From a bacterium (lineage in GTDB: Bacteria; SZUA-182; DTGQ01): a stretch of 64,000 nt of DNA. The notes below the pieces were generated by a model that was not told the origin of the DNA, ran no database searches, and saw only the letters and a program-made list of their open reading frames with translations. The DNA lies in assembly GCA_040755755.1 (NCBI GenBank), contig JBFLZW010000016.1, positions 1 through 64,000 of the forward strand, read 5' to 3'. Of this stretch, positions 52,416-60,704 are shown in pieces. Numbering within the stretch: the first letter of the stretch is position 1; each line of letters begins with the position of its first letter. The position numbers and the translations under genes are program-made.

Positions 52416-53930
52416 TTACCGGGAATGTTCCTCCATGATTCGGATAATCTGGTTTATGTCCGTATAGCGGAGGAAATGGGCTGCCACGAGATCGTATTGT
52501 TTCTCCTTTGCTTCCCAGAAATTTCCCTGCCCTGTGGAAGGCTCAAAGGGTATGCATTTCCTGGCAGCGATCAGGTTCAGGAAGTGCCTTCGAAAGCCTG
52601 CTGCATCAAACAGACCGTGGAGGTAGGTTCCTATCACATTGCCCCGCTCACTCACCGCCCCATCAAAGCGGCGGTCCTCCATCGCTATCGTTAAGAAGGG
52701 CTGAGTGTGGCCGAAGATGCGGGTTTCTCCCATATGGATTTCATACCCGGCAACCTTTTCACCAAAAAAACAGTCTCTTCCCTCGGTTCGCCGTAAGACC
52801 TTGATGGGCTGAATTTCCGTGCTGACATCGAGCAAGCCAAGTCCTTCAACCTGCTTCAAATTTCCCTCCCGGCTGCCGGGATCGGTAATTTCTTTTCCCA
52901 GCATCTGAAAGCCTCCGCATAAGCCGATAATCCACTTGTCAGTCCCGGCAAACTGCCGTATCTTTTCCGCCCAGCCGGACGTTTGCAGCCAAACCAGGTC
53001 ATGCAGGCTGTTTTTGCTGCCGGGAAGGATCAGGAGATCATAGGAAGAAAGCTCGACTGGCGAAGATAGCCAGTTAAGAATGGTCTCCGGCTCCCGCTCC
53101 AGGACCTCCAGATCAGTGAAGTTAGAGATATGGGGCAGCCGTATGACCGCGATATTGATTTTATGATCTTCTGTTGGCCGTATCTGTACCTGTGCATCGA
53201 GGGCCATGCTGTCTTCCCGGTCGATAACCATTTCGGGCAGATAGGGAACCAGCCCCAGAACCGGCTTTCCGGTCCGCTGCTCCAGCCAGGCGATTCCATC
53301 CTTGAAAAGATCGGGGTCGCCGCGAAATTTATTGATGATAAAACCCTGGACAAGGTCCCTCTCCCTGGGCGAGATAACCTCAAGAGAGCCGATAATCTGA
53401 GCAAAGACCCCGCCCCGTTCAATATCCGCCACCAGGATGACCGGGGCACCGGCAGAAAGGGCCATTTCAAAATTCACGATATCGTGGGCTCTCAGGTTGA
53501 TTTCGCAGCACGAACCAGCGCCTTCAAGGACAATAACCTCATACTCTCGAGCAAGCTGCCGGTAGCTCCCCATAACCAGATTCTTCACTCCAGGCTTAAT
53601 GGCATAATACTCCCTGGCCGTCATGTTGCCATAGACCCTGCCCTGGAGTATTACCTGTGAACCTGTCTGGCCACTCGGTTTGAGGAGCACCGGGTTCATA
53701 TGGATAGAAGGAGCCAGCCCCGCTGCCTCTGCCTGGGCTGCCTGGGCCCGCCCGATCTCTCCTCCTTCAAGGGTAACAAAAGAATTGTTGGACATATTCT
53801 GTGCCTTGAAAGGCGCCACCCGAAAGCCCCGGTTTTTGAATATCCGGCAAAAGGCTGTTGCGGTAATGCTTTTGCCTACATCCGATCCTGTGCCAAGGAA
53901 CATGATTTGTAATGGTTTTTTCATTTTCAT
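52416..53930 (-). CDS. cbiP: adenosylcobyric acid synthase CbiP/CobQ
   Basis: A 504-residue enzyme of standard length. The N-terminal dethiobiotin-synthetase-like part has the modified P-loop FLGTGSDVGKS (10-20), and the C-terminal part has the type 1 glutamine amidotransferase with GLCGGFQM (about 341-348) and the His near the C-terminus (TYLHGLFD). It amidates four side chains of adenosylcobyrinate a,c-diamide using glutamine and ATP. It is the last gene of the operon, 12 bases after cbiA. No good ribosome site is seen for the ATG at 53930; the ATG two codons later is equally possible. Confidence 0.96.
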   Translation of the reverse strand: MKMKKPLQIMFLGTGSDVGKSITATAFCRIFKNRGFRVAPFKAQNMSNNSFVTLEGGEIGRAQAAQAEAAGLAPSIHMNPVLLKPSGQTGSQVILQGRVYGNMTAREYYAIKPGVKNLVMGSYRQLAREYEVIVLEGAGSCCEINLRAHDIVNFEMALSAGAPVILVADIERGGVFAQIIGSLEVISPRERDLVQGFIINKFRGDPDLFKDGIAWLEQRTGKPVLGLVPYLPEMVIDREDSMALDAQVQIRPTEDHKINIAVIRLPHISNFTDLEVLEREPETILNWLSSPVELSSYDLLILPGSKNSLHDLVWLQTSGWAEKIRQFAGTDKWIIGLCGGFQMLGKEITDPGSREGNLKQVEGLGLLDVSTEIQPIKVLRRTEGRDCFFGEKVAGYEIHMGETRIFGHTQPFLTIAMEDRRFDGAVSERGNVIGTYLHGLFDAAGFRRHFLNLIAARKCIPFEPSTGQGNFWEAKEKQYDLVAAHFLRYTDINQIIRIMEEHSR

Positions 53931-53942
53931 AAGAGGACGCCC

Positions 53943-55358
53943 TCAATATTTCTGGAGAAAATAGTGAACACTCTCAGGATAAGAGCCAAAATGAATATGG
54001 GGATAGCCGGCCAGACAATTTTTATAGCGAAACCCCTCGACTTTCTCCTTCGTGCCCCTCGAGTCAAGGCCGTAATAAACTCTTGGTATCGTATCGGGCA
54101 TTCTCTCCGTGGTTGAATAATGGAATTCATGGCCCCTGAGTCTATTCCCCGAAAGACCGAGCGGGCAATCCTCAGCAAGGTGAATCTCACGATAGCCAAG
54201 GTGAACCTTTTTTCCCATGCGCGGGCAGACCGGAAATATGCCAGCCAGGGGAAAAAACTGGTGATCAAAGGTTTGAATGCCCCTGCTCAGATAGACAAAT
54301 CCGCCGCACTCGGCCAGGACCTGTCCTCCATCCTCAATAAAACTTCGAATCGAGTCGAGCATGCTCAGGTTTTGGGAAAGCTGCAAGCCATACAGCTCAG
54401 GGTATCCCCCGCCAAGATAGAGAGCCTCGCAGGAGGCAGGTATCGAGCGGTCCCGCAGGGGGCTGAAAAAGACCAGTTCTGCCCCGGCCTGCCTGAGAAG
54501 ATCAAAATTATCCTGGTAATAGAAACAAAACGCCTCGTCTTTGGCTATGCCCACGGTTCTGATCTTCCTTTGAGGAGGGGAGAGTGCCGGAATCTGAGAT
54601 ATTTCTCCAGATAGCCCTATATCTTGAGCGCTCCGCGCAATGGCAAGCAGCCGCTCAATATTTACCTGCTCTTCCAGCAGAGAGGAAAGCCTGCTCAGGA
54701 AGGGCTGCGGGAGAGGGTCTTCCTCTGCTGTGACCAGCCCAAGATGCCGCTCAGGGATAATCAGCGACTCATCACGGGGGAGGCAGCCCAGTACCTCGGT
54801 GTGGCAATAGGTCTCAATAGCCTCTTTCAGGTAGGCAAAATGTCTGGGACTGCCCACCTGGTTAAGGATGACACCAGCCAGAGGAACTTCGGGGTCAAAG
54901 CGCTCATACCCTTGAATCAGCGCTGCTGCACTGCGGGCCATACTGCGGCAGTTAACGATCAGGATTACCGGGCAGTTGAGCCACCTGGCTATCTGAGCCG
55001 AGCTTCCATCCTCACTCAGGCCGCTGAGCCCGTCAAAAAGGCCCATAACCCCTTCAATGAGGGCCAGGTCCACTCCCTGGGCATGTTGAGCAAAGGTCTT
55101 GAGATTATATTCCCTGGAAAGCATCCAGCCATCGAGATTTCGTGAGGCCAGGCCGCTGATGCGGCTGTGATGGCCTGGATCGATAAAATCCGGGCCGACC
55201 TTAAACGGCGACACCGTAAGGCCCTGCTCTTTCAAAAGGTGGAGCAGACCAAGAGTCAGGGTGGTCTTGCCCGAACCGCTGTTAGTGCCTGCAATCAGGA
55301 TGCGGGGGATTTTGGGCGTATTATTCTGAGAGTTTTCCCTGCTCATAGACCCTTTCAT
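53943..55358 (-). CDS. cbiA: cobyrinate a,c-diamide synthase CbiA/CobB
   Basis: A 471-residue enzyme with a P-loop (AGTNSGSGKT, 24-33) and a C-terminal glutamine amidotransferase domain with the nucleophile in AECGGF (about 350). It amidates the a and c side chains of cobyrinic acid. The start is uncertain: ATG at 55358 or at 55346, both in the end of cbiH, which it overlaps by 26-38 bases. Together with CbiP it makes the amides needed before nucleotide loop assembly. Confidence 0.95.
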   Translation of the reverse strand: MKGSMSRENSQNNTPKIPRILIAGTNSGSGKTTLTLGLLHLLKEQGLTVSPFKVGPDFIDPGHHSRISGLASRNLDGWMLSREYNLKTFAQHAQGVDLALIEGVMGLFDGLSGLSEDGSSAQIARWLNCPVILIVNCRSMARSAAALIQGYERFDPEVPLAGVILNQVGSPRHFAYLKEAIETYCHTEVLGCLPRDESLIIPERHLGLVTAEEDPLPQPFLSRLSSLLEEQVNIERLLAIARSAQDIGLSGEISQIPALSPPQRKIRTVGIAKDEAFCFYYQDNFDLLRQAGAELVFFSPLRDRSIPASCEALYLGGGYPELYGLQLSQNLSMLDSIRSFIEDGGQVLAECGGFVYLSRGIQTFDHQFFPLAGIFPVCPRMGKKVHLGYREIHLAEDCPLGLSGNRLRGHEFHYSTTERMPDTIPRVYYGLDSRGTKEKVEGFRYKNCLAGYPHIHFGSYPESVHYFLQKY

Positions 55359-56178
55359 ATCCCCGGGGAGTGATGATTTTCCCCTTGAGGATATGGGTTT
55401 GCGAGTTACCGATGATCACCAGAGAGAGCATGGTGATCTCCTCTCTGGTAAAGTCTTCCAACGTGGTTATGATTTTTTTCTCTTCATCATCCCGCAGAGC
55501 ATTATGCACTATTCCCACCGGGGTACCGGGGGGCCGGAATTGCAGGAAAATAGCCTGAGTCTCTAAGATTTGAGAAGTGCGTTTTTTACTTTTGGGATTA
55601 TACAGGGCAGTGACAAAATCCGCCGAAGCCGCAGCCTGAAGACGCTTTTTAATCACTGACCAGGGTATCAGGAGATCACTGAGGCTGATTATGGCTATGT
55701 CGTTCATGAGTGGCGCTCCCAGGACCGAGGCTGCCGCACACATCGCCGAGAGGCCGGGAACGATCTCAACTTCGATCGCATCCAGTCCCTGTTCTTTCAG
55801 GAAAAGCTCCAGGGCAGGGCCAGCCAGGCCATAAATCCCCGAATCGCCGCCGGAGATCAGAGCCACCCGCTGCCCCTGCATGGCCAGTGATATTGCCTCC
55901 CGGCATCGTGCCAGCTCCTTTCTCATCCCCGAAGCCAGCACCCTCCTCCCTGGCCAAAAATCCTTGACCAGAGCGAGGTATCGTTCATAACCGATAATAA
56001 CCTCAGACTCTTCCAGCACCTGCAGTGCCCGAAGGGTAAAATACTCTCTTTTCCCCGGCCCAAGGCCGATAACCGCTAATCTTCCTTTTTTCGGGAGGCC
56101 AGGGCTACGGTTACATTGCCCCGTTTGACCTTGGTTATCACAAGATCCTGGTGGCCCGAAAGAAGCATGGCTGCACAT
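55321..56178 (-). CDS. cbiH: precorrin-3B / cobalt-factor III C17-methyltransferase CbiH/CobJ
   Basis: A SAM-dependent methyltransferase that contracts the corrin ring and methylates C17. The family motif LAVIGLGPG comes at residues 35-43 and GGDSGIYGLAG near 108-118. In relatives the motif is 3-8 residues from the start. Here the nearest ATG (56178) is 34 residues away and lies inside cbiG, so the leader is a shadow of the cbiG C-terminus. It does have AAAAGGAG 7 bases upstream, so it could work. Alternatively, an A AAA AAG slippery heptamer at 56085-56091 at the cbiG end would join this frame by a -1 shift at KKGRLAVIG. Translation start is thus unresolved. Confidence 0.92.
   Translation of the reverse strand: MCSHASFGPPGSCDNQGQTGQCNRSPGLPKKGRLAVIGLGPGKREYFTLRALQVLEESEVIIGYERYLALVKDFWPGRRVLASGMRKELARCREAISLAMQGQRVALISGGDSGIYGLAGPALELFLKEQGLDAIEVEIVPGLSAMCAAASVLGAPLMNDIAIISLSDLLIPWSVIKKRLQAAASADFVTALYNPKSKKRTSQILETQAIFLQFRPPGTPVGIVHNALRDDEEKKIITTLEDFTREEITMLSLVIIGNSQTHILKGKIITPRGYERVYEQGKLSE
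56056..56091 (-). promoter_or_regulatory. possible -1 frameshift site at the cbiG-cbiH junction
   Basis: In the cbiG frame the bases at 56091-56085 read A AAA AAG, the same heptamer that causes frameshifting in E. coli dnaX. A -1 shift continues as GGA AGA TTA GCG, the CbiH frame. A 5-bp G/C hairpin (CGGCC/GGCCG, 56056-56068) lies 16 bases downstream, farther than the usual 5-9, and no upstream Shine-Dalgarno-like stimulator is seen. Sequence is observed; frameshifting is inferred. Confidence 0.4.
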
Positions 56179-57149
56179 TCTGCAACTCCTTTTACTCCGA
56201 GTATATTCTTTACATAGTCCGATGGTGAGCTGGGAGGATCAAGACGATTTAGTTCTTCGCGGCTAAAAAGGTGAACTTCCAGCCCAAACCTGCTGGCAAA
56301 GCCCTGCAACCCCGGCTCATCAGCCTTAAGGTCGATCGTGCCCACCCCGGCCAGAGAGAGCATCGAGTATCCATGTTCCTCCAGTATCTCCTTAACACTG
56401 ACATAAATCTCCTCCTCTGAAGTACCTCGGTTGCAGCCAAGGCCAAGGTAGAGAACCGGGGGCCGCAGGAGTAAAAAGTGCTGAGCTGGCCACCGGGGCA
56501 GATCCGTGCGGGGAGAGACGACTGCCAGAAAATCCACAGGATGAGATGCTTCGCCATTCCATGCGCTCATGCCCTCCGGGAGCCTGCTGAGGTAGTGTGG
56601 GTATTCGCTCCAGCAAAACAGCGGGATATTCTTCACCAGAGCAGCGTTAAAGGCCGTGACCTGAGAAACATTCTCAAGGCGAAGCCCCTCCCTTTTGGCC
56701 CATACCTCTATGGCCGTCTTGTTGCCGACATCGGTAGCCGTCGTGATAACAGGCAGTGCTCCGATCTTATGGGCAACCTCCCTGGCAAGATCGTGGGCAC
56801 CTCCCCAATGCCCGGATAGAAGACTGATGGCCCAGGTCCCCCGTTCATCCAAAACCACCACCGCCGGATCATGCCACTTATCCGTAAGAAGAGAAGCTAT
56901 GCTTCTTACCACTATCCCGGTAGCCATGATAAAAACGTGAGCCCGGAAAAGGTGAAAATTGCGGGCTACTACCTTCCCGATCCCTTCGGAAAAGAGATGT
57001 ATTCGGCATTTGCCACTCCAGGTGGCTGCGATTTTTTCGTCAAGAAAAACCTCGGCCTGGGGGAATGCCCCGGCCAGGCGCAGAGCCAGATCCCTGCCTC
57101 CGGGAGTGAGCGCATAGAGAGCAAGCTCCTTTCTACCTTCCACCTTCAT
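56076..57149 (-). CDS. cbiG: cobalt-precorrin-5A hydrolase CbiG
   Basis: A 357-residue protein, usual CbiG length. The N-terminal and middle parts have LLSGHWGGAHDLA near residue 110 and the C-terminal domain has the family motif GVKGVAECAA near 320. It opens the delta-lactone of cobalt-precorrin-5A and releases acetaldehyde. The start at 57149 (MKVEGRKE) is chosen because it gives the normal N-terminus; the open frame extends to 57236 inside cbiF. Its 3' end carries the A AAA AAG heptamer described above. It overlaps cbiF by 17 bases. Confidence 0.93.
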   Translation of the reverse strand: MKVEGRKELALYALTPGGRDLALRLAGAFPQAEVFLDEKIAATWSGKCRIHLFSEGIGKVVARNFHLFRAHVFIMATGIVVRSIASLLTDKWHDPAVVVLDERGTWAISLLSGHWGGAHDLAREVAHKIGALPVITTATDVGNKTAIEVWAKREGLRLENVSQVTAFNAALVKNIPLFCWSEYPHYLSRLPEGMSAWNGEASHPVDFLAVVSPRTDLPRWPAQHFLLLRPPVLYLGLGCNRGTSEEEIYVSVKEILEEHGYSMLSLAGVGTIDLKADEPGLQGFASRFGLEVHLFSREELNRLDPPSSPSDYVKNILGVKGVAECAAMLLSGHQDLVITKVKRGNVTVALASRKKED

Positions 57150-57954
57150 CTTCACCTTCTTCGGGTTCCGTGCGAATCCCCTTCCTGTATTCATGGCTGA
57201 ACGCAGGATTATAGAGCTGAGAGGGAGTCGTCTCATCTTGCAGACTGATTGTGGCTTTTAATACATCTCCCACCAGGATCAGGGCTGTACTTTGAATACC
57301 GGCAGCCTGGACCAGGTCGGCGATATTCTCCAGCCTGCCGCGCACTATTTTTTCATCGGGAAAGGTAGCTCTTTGAACTACGGCTGCCGGTGTTTCTTTC
57401 CGGTATCCTCCGGCCAGGAGCTCATCCACCACCTCCCGGATAGCTGAAATGCTTAAAAAAACAGCCATTGTCGCTCCCGCCCTGGCCAGGTTTGACAGGG
57501 ATTCCGAGGCAGGCACTTTCGTGCGGCCACCTCTGCGGGTCAGGATGAGGGTTTGGGAGACTTCAGGCAAGGTCAGCTCCTGCCGCAGGGAAGCGGCACT
57601 GCCAAAAACCGAGCTTACCCCCGGTACGACCTCAAAAGGAATCCCTGCCCTGACCAAAGGCGCCATCTGCTCCTGAATGGCCCCGTAGAGAGAGGGATCG
57701 CCCGAATGGAGCCTGACCGCCGTCTTCCCCTGCCGGGCTGCCGTAATGAGAATAGTGGTGATTTCATCAAGGGTCATGGATGCGCTGTCGTATGTTTCAG
57801 TTCCCGTGCTGGCGAAGGAGAGCAAAGCCGGATTGACCAGCGAGCCTGCATAGACCACGAGGTCAGCCTCTGATAAGAGCCGCTTTCCCTTGACCGTAAT
57901 CAGCTCAGGATCACCCGGACCTGCACCGATGAAGTAAACCTTGCCTTTTTTCAT
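57133..57954 (-). CDS. cbiF: precorrin-4 / cobalt-precorrin-4 C11-methyltransferase CbiF/CobM
   Basis: A 273-residue tetrapyrrole methylase with the N-terminal SAM motif VYFIGAGPGDPELIT (6-20), AGSLVNP (36-42) and HSGDPSLYGAIQEQ (about 83-96), which together identify CbiF/CobM. It moves a methyl group from SAM to C11 of the corrin precursor. The C-terminal 30 residues are charged and probably disordered. It lies between cobO and cbiG in the operon. Confidence 0.95.
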   Translation of the reverse strand: MKKGKVYFIGAGPGDPELITVKGKRLLSEADLVVYAGSLVNPALLSFASTGTETYDSASMTLDEITTILITAARQGKTAVRLHSGDPSLYGAIQEQMAPLVRAGIPFEVVPGVSSVFGSAASLRQELTLPEVSQTLILTRRGGRTKVPASESLSNLARAGATMAVFLSISAIREVVDELLAGGYRKETPAAVVQRATFPDEKIVRGRLENIADLVQAAGIQSTALILVGDVLKATISLQDETTPSQLYNPAFSHEYRKGIRTEPEEGEDEGGR

Positions 57955-57988
57955 AGTTTAGTCAGCCTCGCTCATAATATTCTGGTTA

Positions 57989-58555
57989 TCAGTAATCGAT
58001 CCCCTTTTGCGGCTCTATGCTCTGATGGAGAGAATGCTTTATCTCTCTCATTTCGGTAACTATATGGGCTCTTTCGATCACATCGGGATGGGCATCCCGG
58101 CCAGTCAGTACAAGATGAAGGTGCGGGGGCCTGGTGTCAATGAGCTCAAGCACCTGGTTCAACTCGACCAGTTTCAATCTGACGGCGTTATTGATTTCAT
58201 CGAGCACGATCAGGTGAAAAGAGTCTGAAGCCATTTTCTCAAAGGCCAGGTTCATGGCCTCCTGGGCCCTGACTCTATGCTCCTCCTTTGAATAAGGATT
58301 GTCTCCCAGACCGCAATATCCTTTGCCGGTGAAATATGCCTCCGCCTCCGGGGCCAGTCTTTTGAGCCCGTCCATTTCTCCGGCGTACAGATAGCCCTTG
58401 ATAAAGTGAATAAGGCAGACCTTCATTCCATGCCCAACCGTGCGCAGGGCCATCCCCAGGGCGGAAGTGGTCTTGCCTTTTCCATTGCCGGTAAGGACAA
58501 CGACAAGCCCGACTTGTTCCTTTGGCTCAAGAACCCGTGTTCCGGTTTCATTCAT
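57989..58555 (-). CDS. cobO: cob(I)yrinic acid a,c-diamide adenosyltransferase CobO/BtuR
   Basis: A 188-residue CobA/CobO/BtuR-type enzyme with P-loop GNGKGKT (residues 23-29), LDEINNAV and LTGRDAHPDVIERA (about 149-162). It adds the 5'-deoxyadenosyl group of ATP to cobalt of the corrinoid. GAGGGAG lies about 9 bases before the ATG at 58555. Being inside the corrin ring operon, it probably acts on cobyrinate diamide during synthesis and may also salvage corrinoids. Confidence 0.95.
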   Translation of the reverse strand: MNETGTRVLEPKEQVGLVVVLTGNGKGKTTSALGMALRTVGHGMKVCLIHFIKGYLYAGEMDGLKRLAPEAEAYFTGKGYCGLGDNPYSKEEHRVRAQEAMNLAFEKMASDSFHLIVLDEINNAVRLKLVELNQVLELIDTRPPHLHLVLTGRDAHPDVIERAHIVTEMREIKHSLHQSIEPQKGIDY

Positions 58556-58570
58556 TTACTTATCTCCCTC

Positions 58571-59278
58571 TTATCTCCTCACGATAAGGAGTGACATATA
58601 GTCCACTTTGCTCCCCACCAGGGGAGAAAGATCATGGATAATCCTTTCCTGATCCGTGCTGATCCGCTGAAACAGGGTAGCCCTGGTGAGCAGATCCATT
58701 TCTTTGAGCATATCATACACCTGATCGAAAACCCGGCTTACTTTGAGCAGCACCACGGCATCAAAATCCTCCAGGGCCGTTCGCACCCTTTCACGGTCTG
58801 CAGTAGCCGGAAGGACCGCAACCCGCTCATCTGCTTTGCCGAGGGGAAGAGATGCCGCCGCAGCACAGGCACTGAGAGAGGATATTCCCGGCACAAACCG
58901 CACCTCGATGTGCGGATATTTCTCCTGCATGATTTCAAATAAATAGATAAACGTGGAGTAGAGGGTCACGTCACCAATGGAGATAAAGGCAACATCCTTT
59001 CCCTGGTCAAGATGAGCAACGATCCTGTTTATGGCTTCCTGCCAGGATACGCCAGGCGTTCGAGGTTCGTAGCTCATGGGGAAGAGAAGCTCGATTTTTT
59101 CCTTCCCGGCAAGACTCATGGCCTGCTCCAGGGTGGAAAGAGCTATGCTCCGCTCTCCCTTACGGGATACCGGATAAGCGATAATCCCGGTACGATGGAG
59201 AATCCGCAAGCCCCTGAGGGTGATAAGTTCCGGGTCTCCCGGCCCGATGCCGATACCATAAAGAATTCCTTTGGTCAT
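58571..59278 (-). CDS. cbiL: precorrin-2 / cobalt-factor II C20-methyltransferase CbiL/CobI
   Basis: A 235-residue methylase. The N-terminus (TKGILYGIGIGPGDPELITL) fits the CbiL/CobI branch, with ISIGDVTLYSTF near residue 92. It adds the C20 methyl early in the pathway. The start is set at 59278, with GGAGAAG 8 bases before; the open frame runs to 59338 but lacks a site. It follows the MNT remnant by 56 bases, and is normally directly adjacent to a corrin gene. Confidence 0.94.
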   Translation of the reverse strand: MTKGILYGIGIGPGDPELITLRGLRILHRTGIIAYPVSRKGERSIALSTLEQAMSLAGKEKIELLFPMSYEPRTPGVSWQEAINRIVAHLDQGKDVAFISIGDVTLYSTFIYLFEIMQEKYPHIEVRFVPGISSLSACAAAASLPLGKADERVAVLPATADRERVRTALEDFDAVVLLKVSRVFDQVYDMLKEMDLLTRATLFQRISTDQERIIHDLSPLVGSKVDYMSLLIVRR

Positions 59279-59334
59279 TTTGCTTCTTCTCCGGGTAACT
59301 TGTATGTTTAACCGTGGCCAGGCAGCCCATTGGC

Positions 59335-59463
59335 TCAATGATCGTTCACTCTTTTACCACGAGCCTGAGAACCAAAAAGCACTACCTGTACCGGTTGGTC
59401 GCCGTAAAGTGCTTCAAGGTGTCGGTGGAACTCAGTAACAATAGTTTCGATTTTAGGATTCAC
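59335..59463 (-). pseudogene. truncated MNT nucleotidyltransferase remnant, 42 codons
   Basis: The GTG at 59463 overlaps the cbiET stop as GTGA and has AAGGAGG 8 bases before it, an excellent coupled start. The 42-residue product begins NPKIETIVTEFHRHLEALYG and reaches VVLFGSQARGKRVNDH, then stops. This is the N-terminal third of a minimal nucleotidyltransferase. In intact members GS is followed by ten residues and DxD; here exactly ten residues are present and the stop replaces the catalytic Asp. The rest of the gene is gone. It is probably a decayed gene or the last part of an old insertion, but it is likely still translated. Confidence 0.8.
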
Positions 59464-60704
59464 AACTTATCCTCCTTTTCCCCAACCAGAATATACACCG
59501 GAGGCGAGGGCTCCATGATGGTTAATCCGGCCAGGTCTTTCTTCCGGGAAATCTGGATAGCTGTCATATCAAAATACCCGGCCTGTGAGCGGAGAAACTC
59601 TTTGGCTATGGTCAGGCTCTCCAGGGTGACAGCGTTCACTGCTATCCGCCCGCCCTTTTTCAGTCTCTGCCAGCAGGTTTCCAAGTTAGGGCCAAGGGAC
59701 CGGCCGCTTCCGCCGAGGAAAATCCGGTCAGGATCAGGCAAATCGGTCAGGATGCCGGGGGCTTCACCCGGAATAACCTCAAGATTCAGAACCTGAAACC
59801 TGCTGCGGTTTTTGATGGTATTTTCCACCTCGGCAGGCTTTTTTTCAATAGCCAGGATGAGGCCGGATCGAATAAACCGTGCAGCCTCTATCGAGACCGA
59901 GCCGCTTCCAGCCCCGATATCCCAAAAGATTGAATCCTCCTGCGGTCTCAAGTGCGAAAGCACTGCCGCTCTGATTTCGCGCTTGGTAATCAGGCCGGCC
60001 GTATGGAAGAACTCCTCTTCCGGCAGACCGGGAGCAGGATGCAGGCTCAAAGGGCTCTCAGGGGCCGCTTTCACCAACAGGAGGATATTGAGCGGCTCAC
60101 TCTCCCTTGCTGCAAGGTCCTGGAGTGTACCTTGAGTCATTTTCTCATGCTCACAGCCAAGATTTTCGAACAGAAAATAATGCCCGTCCCGGGCTGCTCC
60201 CCGGTCCAGCAGGAAGGAAGCAATCCGGGCCGGGGTATTGGAGTTGTCAGTAAAAATGCCGATTTTTTTCTCCGGCCAGACTTTGGCCAGATGATGAATC
60301 GGCCTTCCATGCAGGCTGATCAGGGCAGCATCATGCCAGGGAATCCTGGCTTTGGCGAAAGCCCACTGCATTGAGCTTACAGCCGGGTGAATCGTAACCT
60401 CCTGCGGATCAACGTGCTGCAGCAGGGTGGAAGCAATGCCAAAAAAATTCGGGTCACCCGAAGCCAGGACGACCACTCTTTGCCCCCGGTATGATTTTAC
60501 CTGATTAATCAGGAAATCAAGGTCCCCTTTCAGGAACAGCCTTTGCCCTCCAAAGCCTGGAAAAAGCTCCTGAAGCCGTGGTGCCCCAGCCAAAAGCATA
60601 GTATCATCAGGTAAATGAGGAAGAAAGGCAGGGTGGTTAAAGACATCCTGTGCCGGGCAGGGGCTGATACCCACAATGTGCAGCCACTCATGCAGTGCCT
60701 TCAT
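59460..60704 (-). CDS. cbiET: fused precorrin-6B C5,15-methyltransferase / C12-decarboxylase CbiET (CobL)
   Basis: A 414-residue fusion. The N-terminal CbiE methylase (about 1-210) has LHIVGISPCP (7-16) and LASGDPNFFG (about 75-84). The C-terminal CbiT domain (about 220-405) has the SAM motif DIGAGSGSVSIEAA (about 255-268). It methylates C5 and C15 and decarboxylates the C12 acetate. It overlaps cbiD as ATGA and the MNT remnant as GTGA. Confidence 0.95.
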   Translation of the reverse strand: MKALHEWLHIVGISPCPAQDVFNHPAFLPHLPDDTMLLAGAPRLQELFPGFGGQRLFLKGDLDFLINQVKSYRGQRVVVLASGDPNFFGIASTLLQHVDPQEVTIHPAVSSMQWAFAKARIPWHDAALISLHGRPIHHLAKVWPEKKIGIFTDNSNTPARIASFLLDRGAARDGHYFLFENLGCEHEKMTQGTLQDLAARESEPLNILLLVKAAPESPLSLHPAPGLPEEEFFHTAGLITKREIRAAVLSHLRPQEDSIFWDIGAGSGSVSIEAARFIRSGLILAIEKKPAEVENTIKNRSRFQVLNLEVIPGEAPGILTDLPDPDRIFLGGSGRSLGPNLETCWQRLKKGGRIAVNAVTLESLTIAKEFLRSQAGYFDMTAIQISRKKDLAGLTIMEPSPPVYILVGEKEDKL

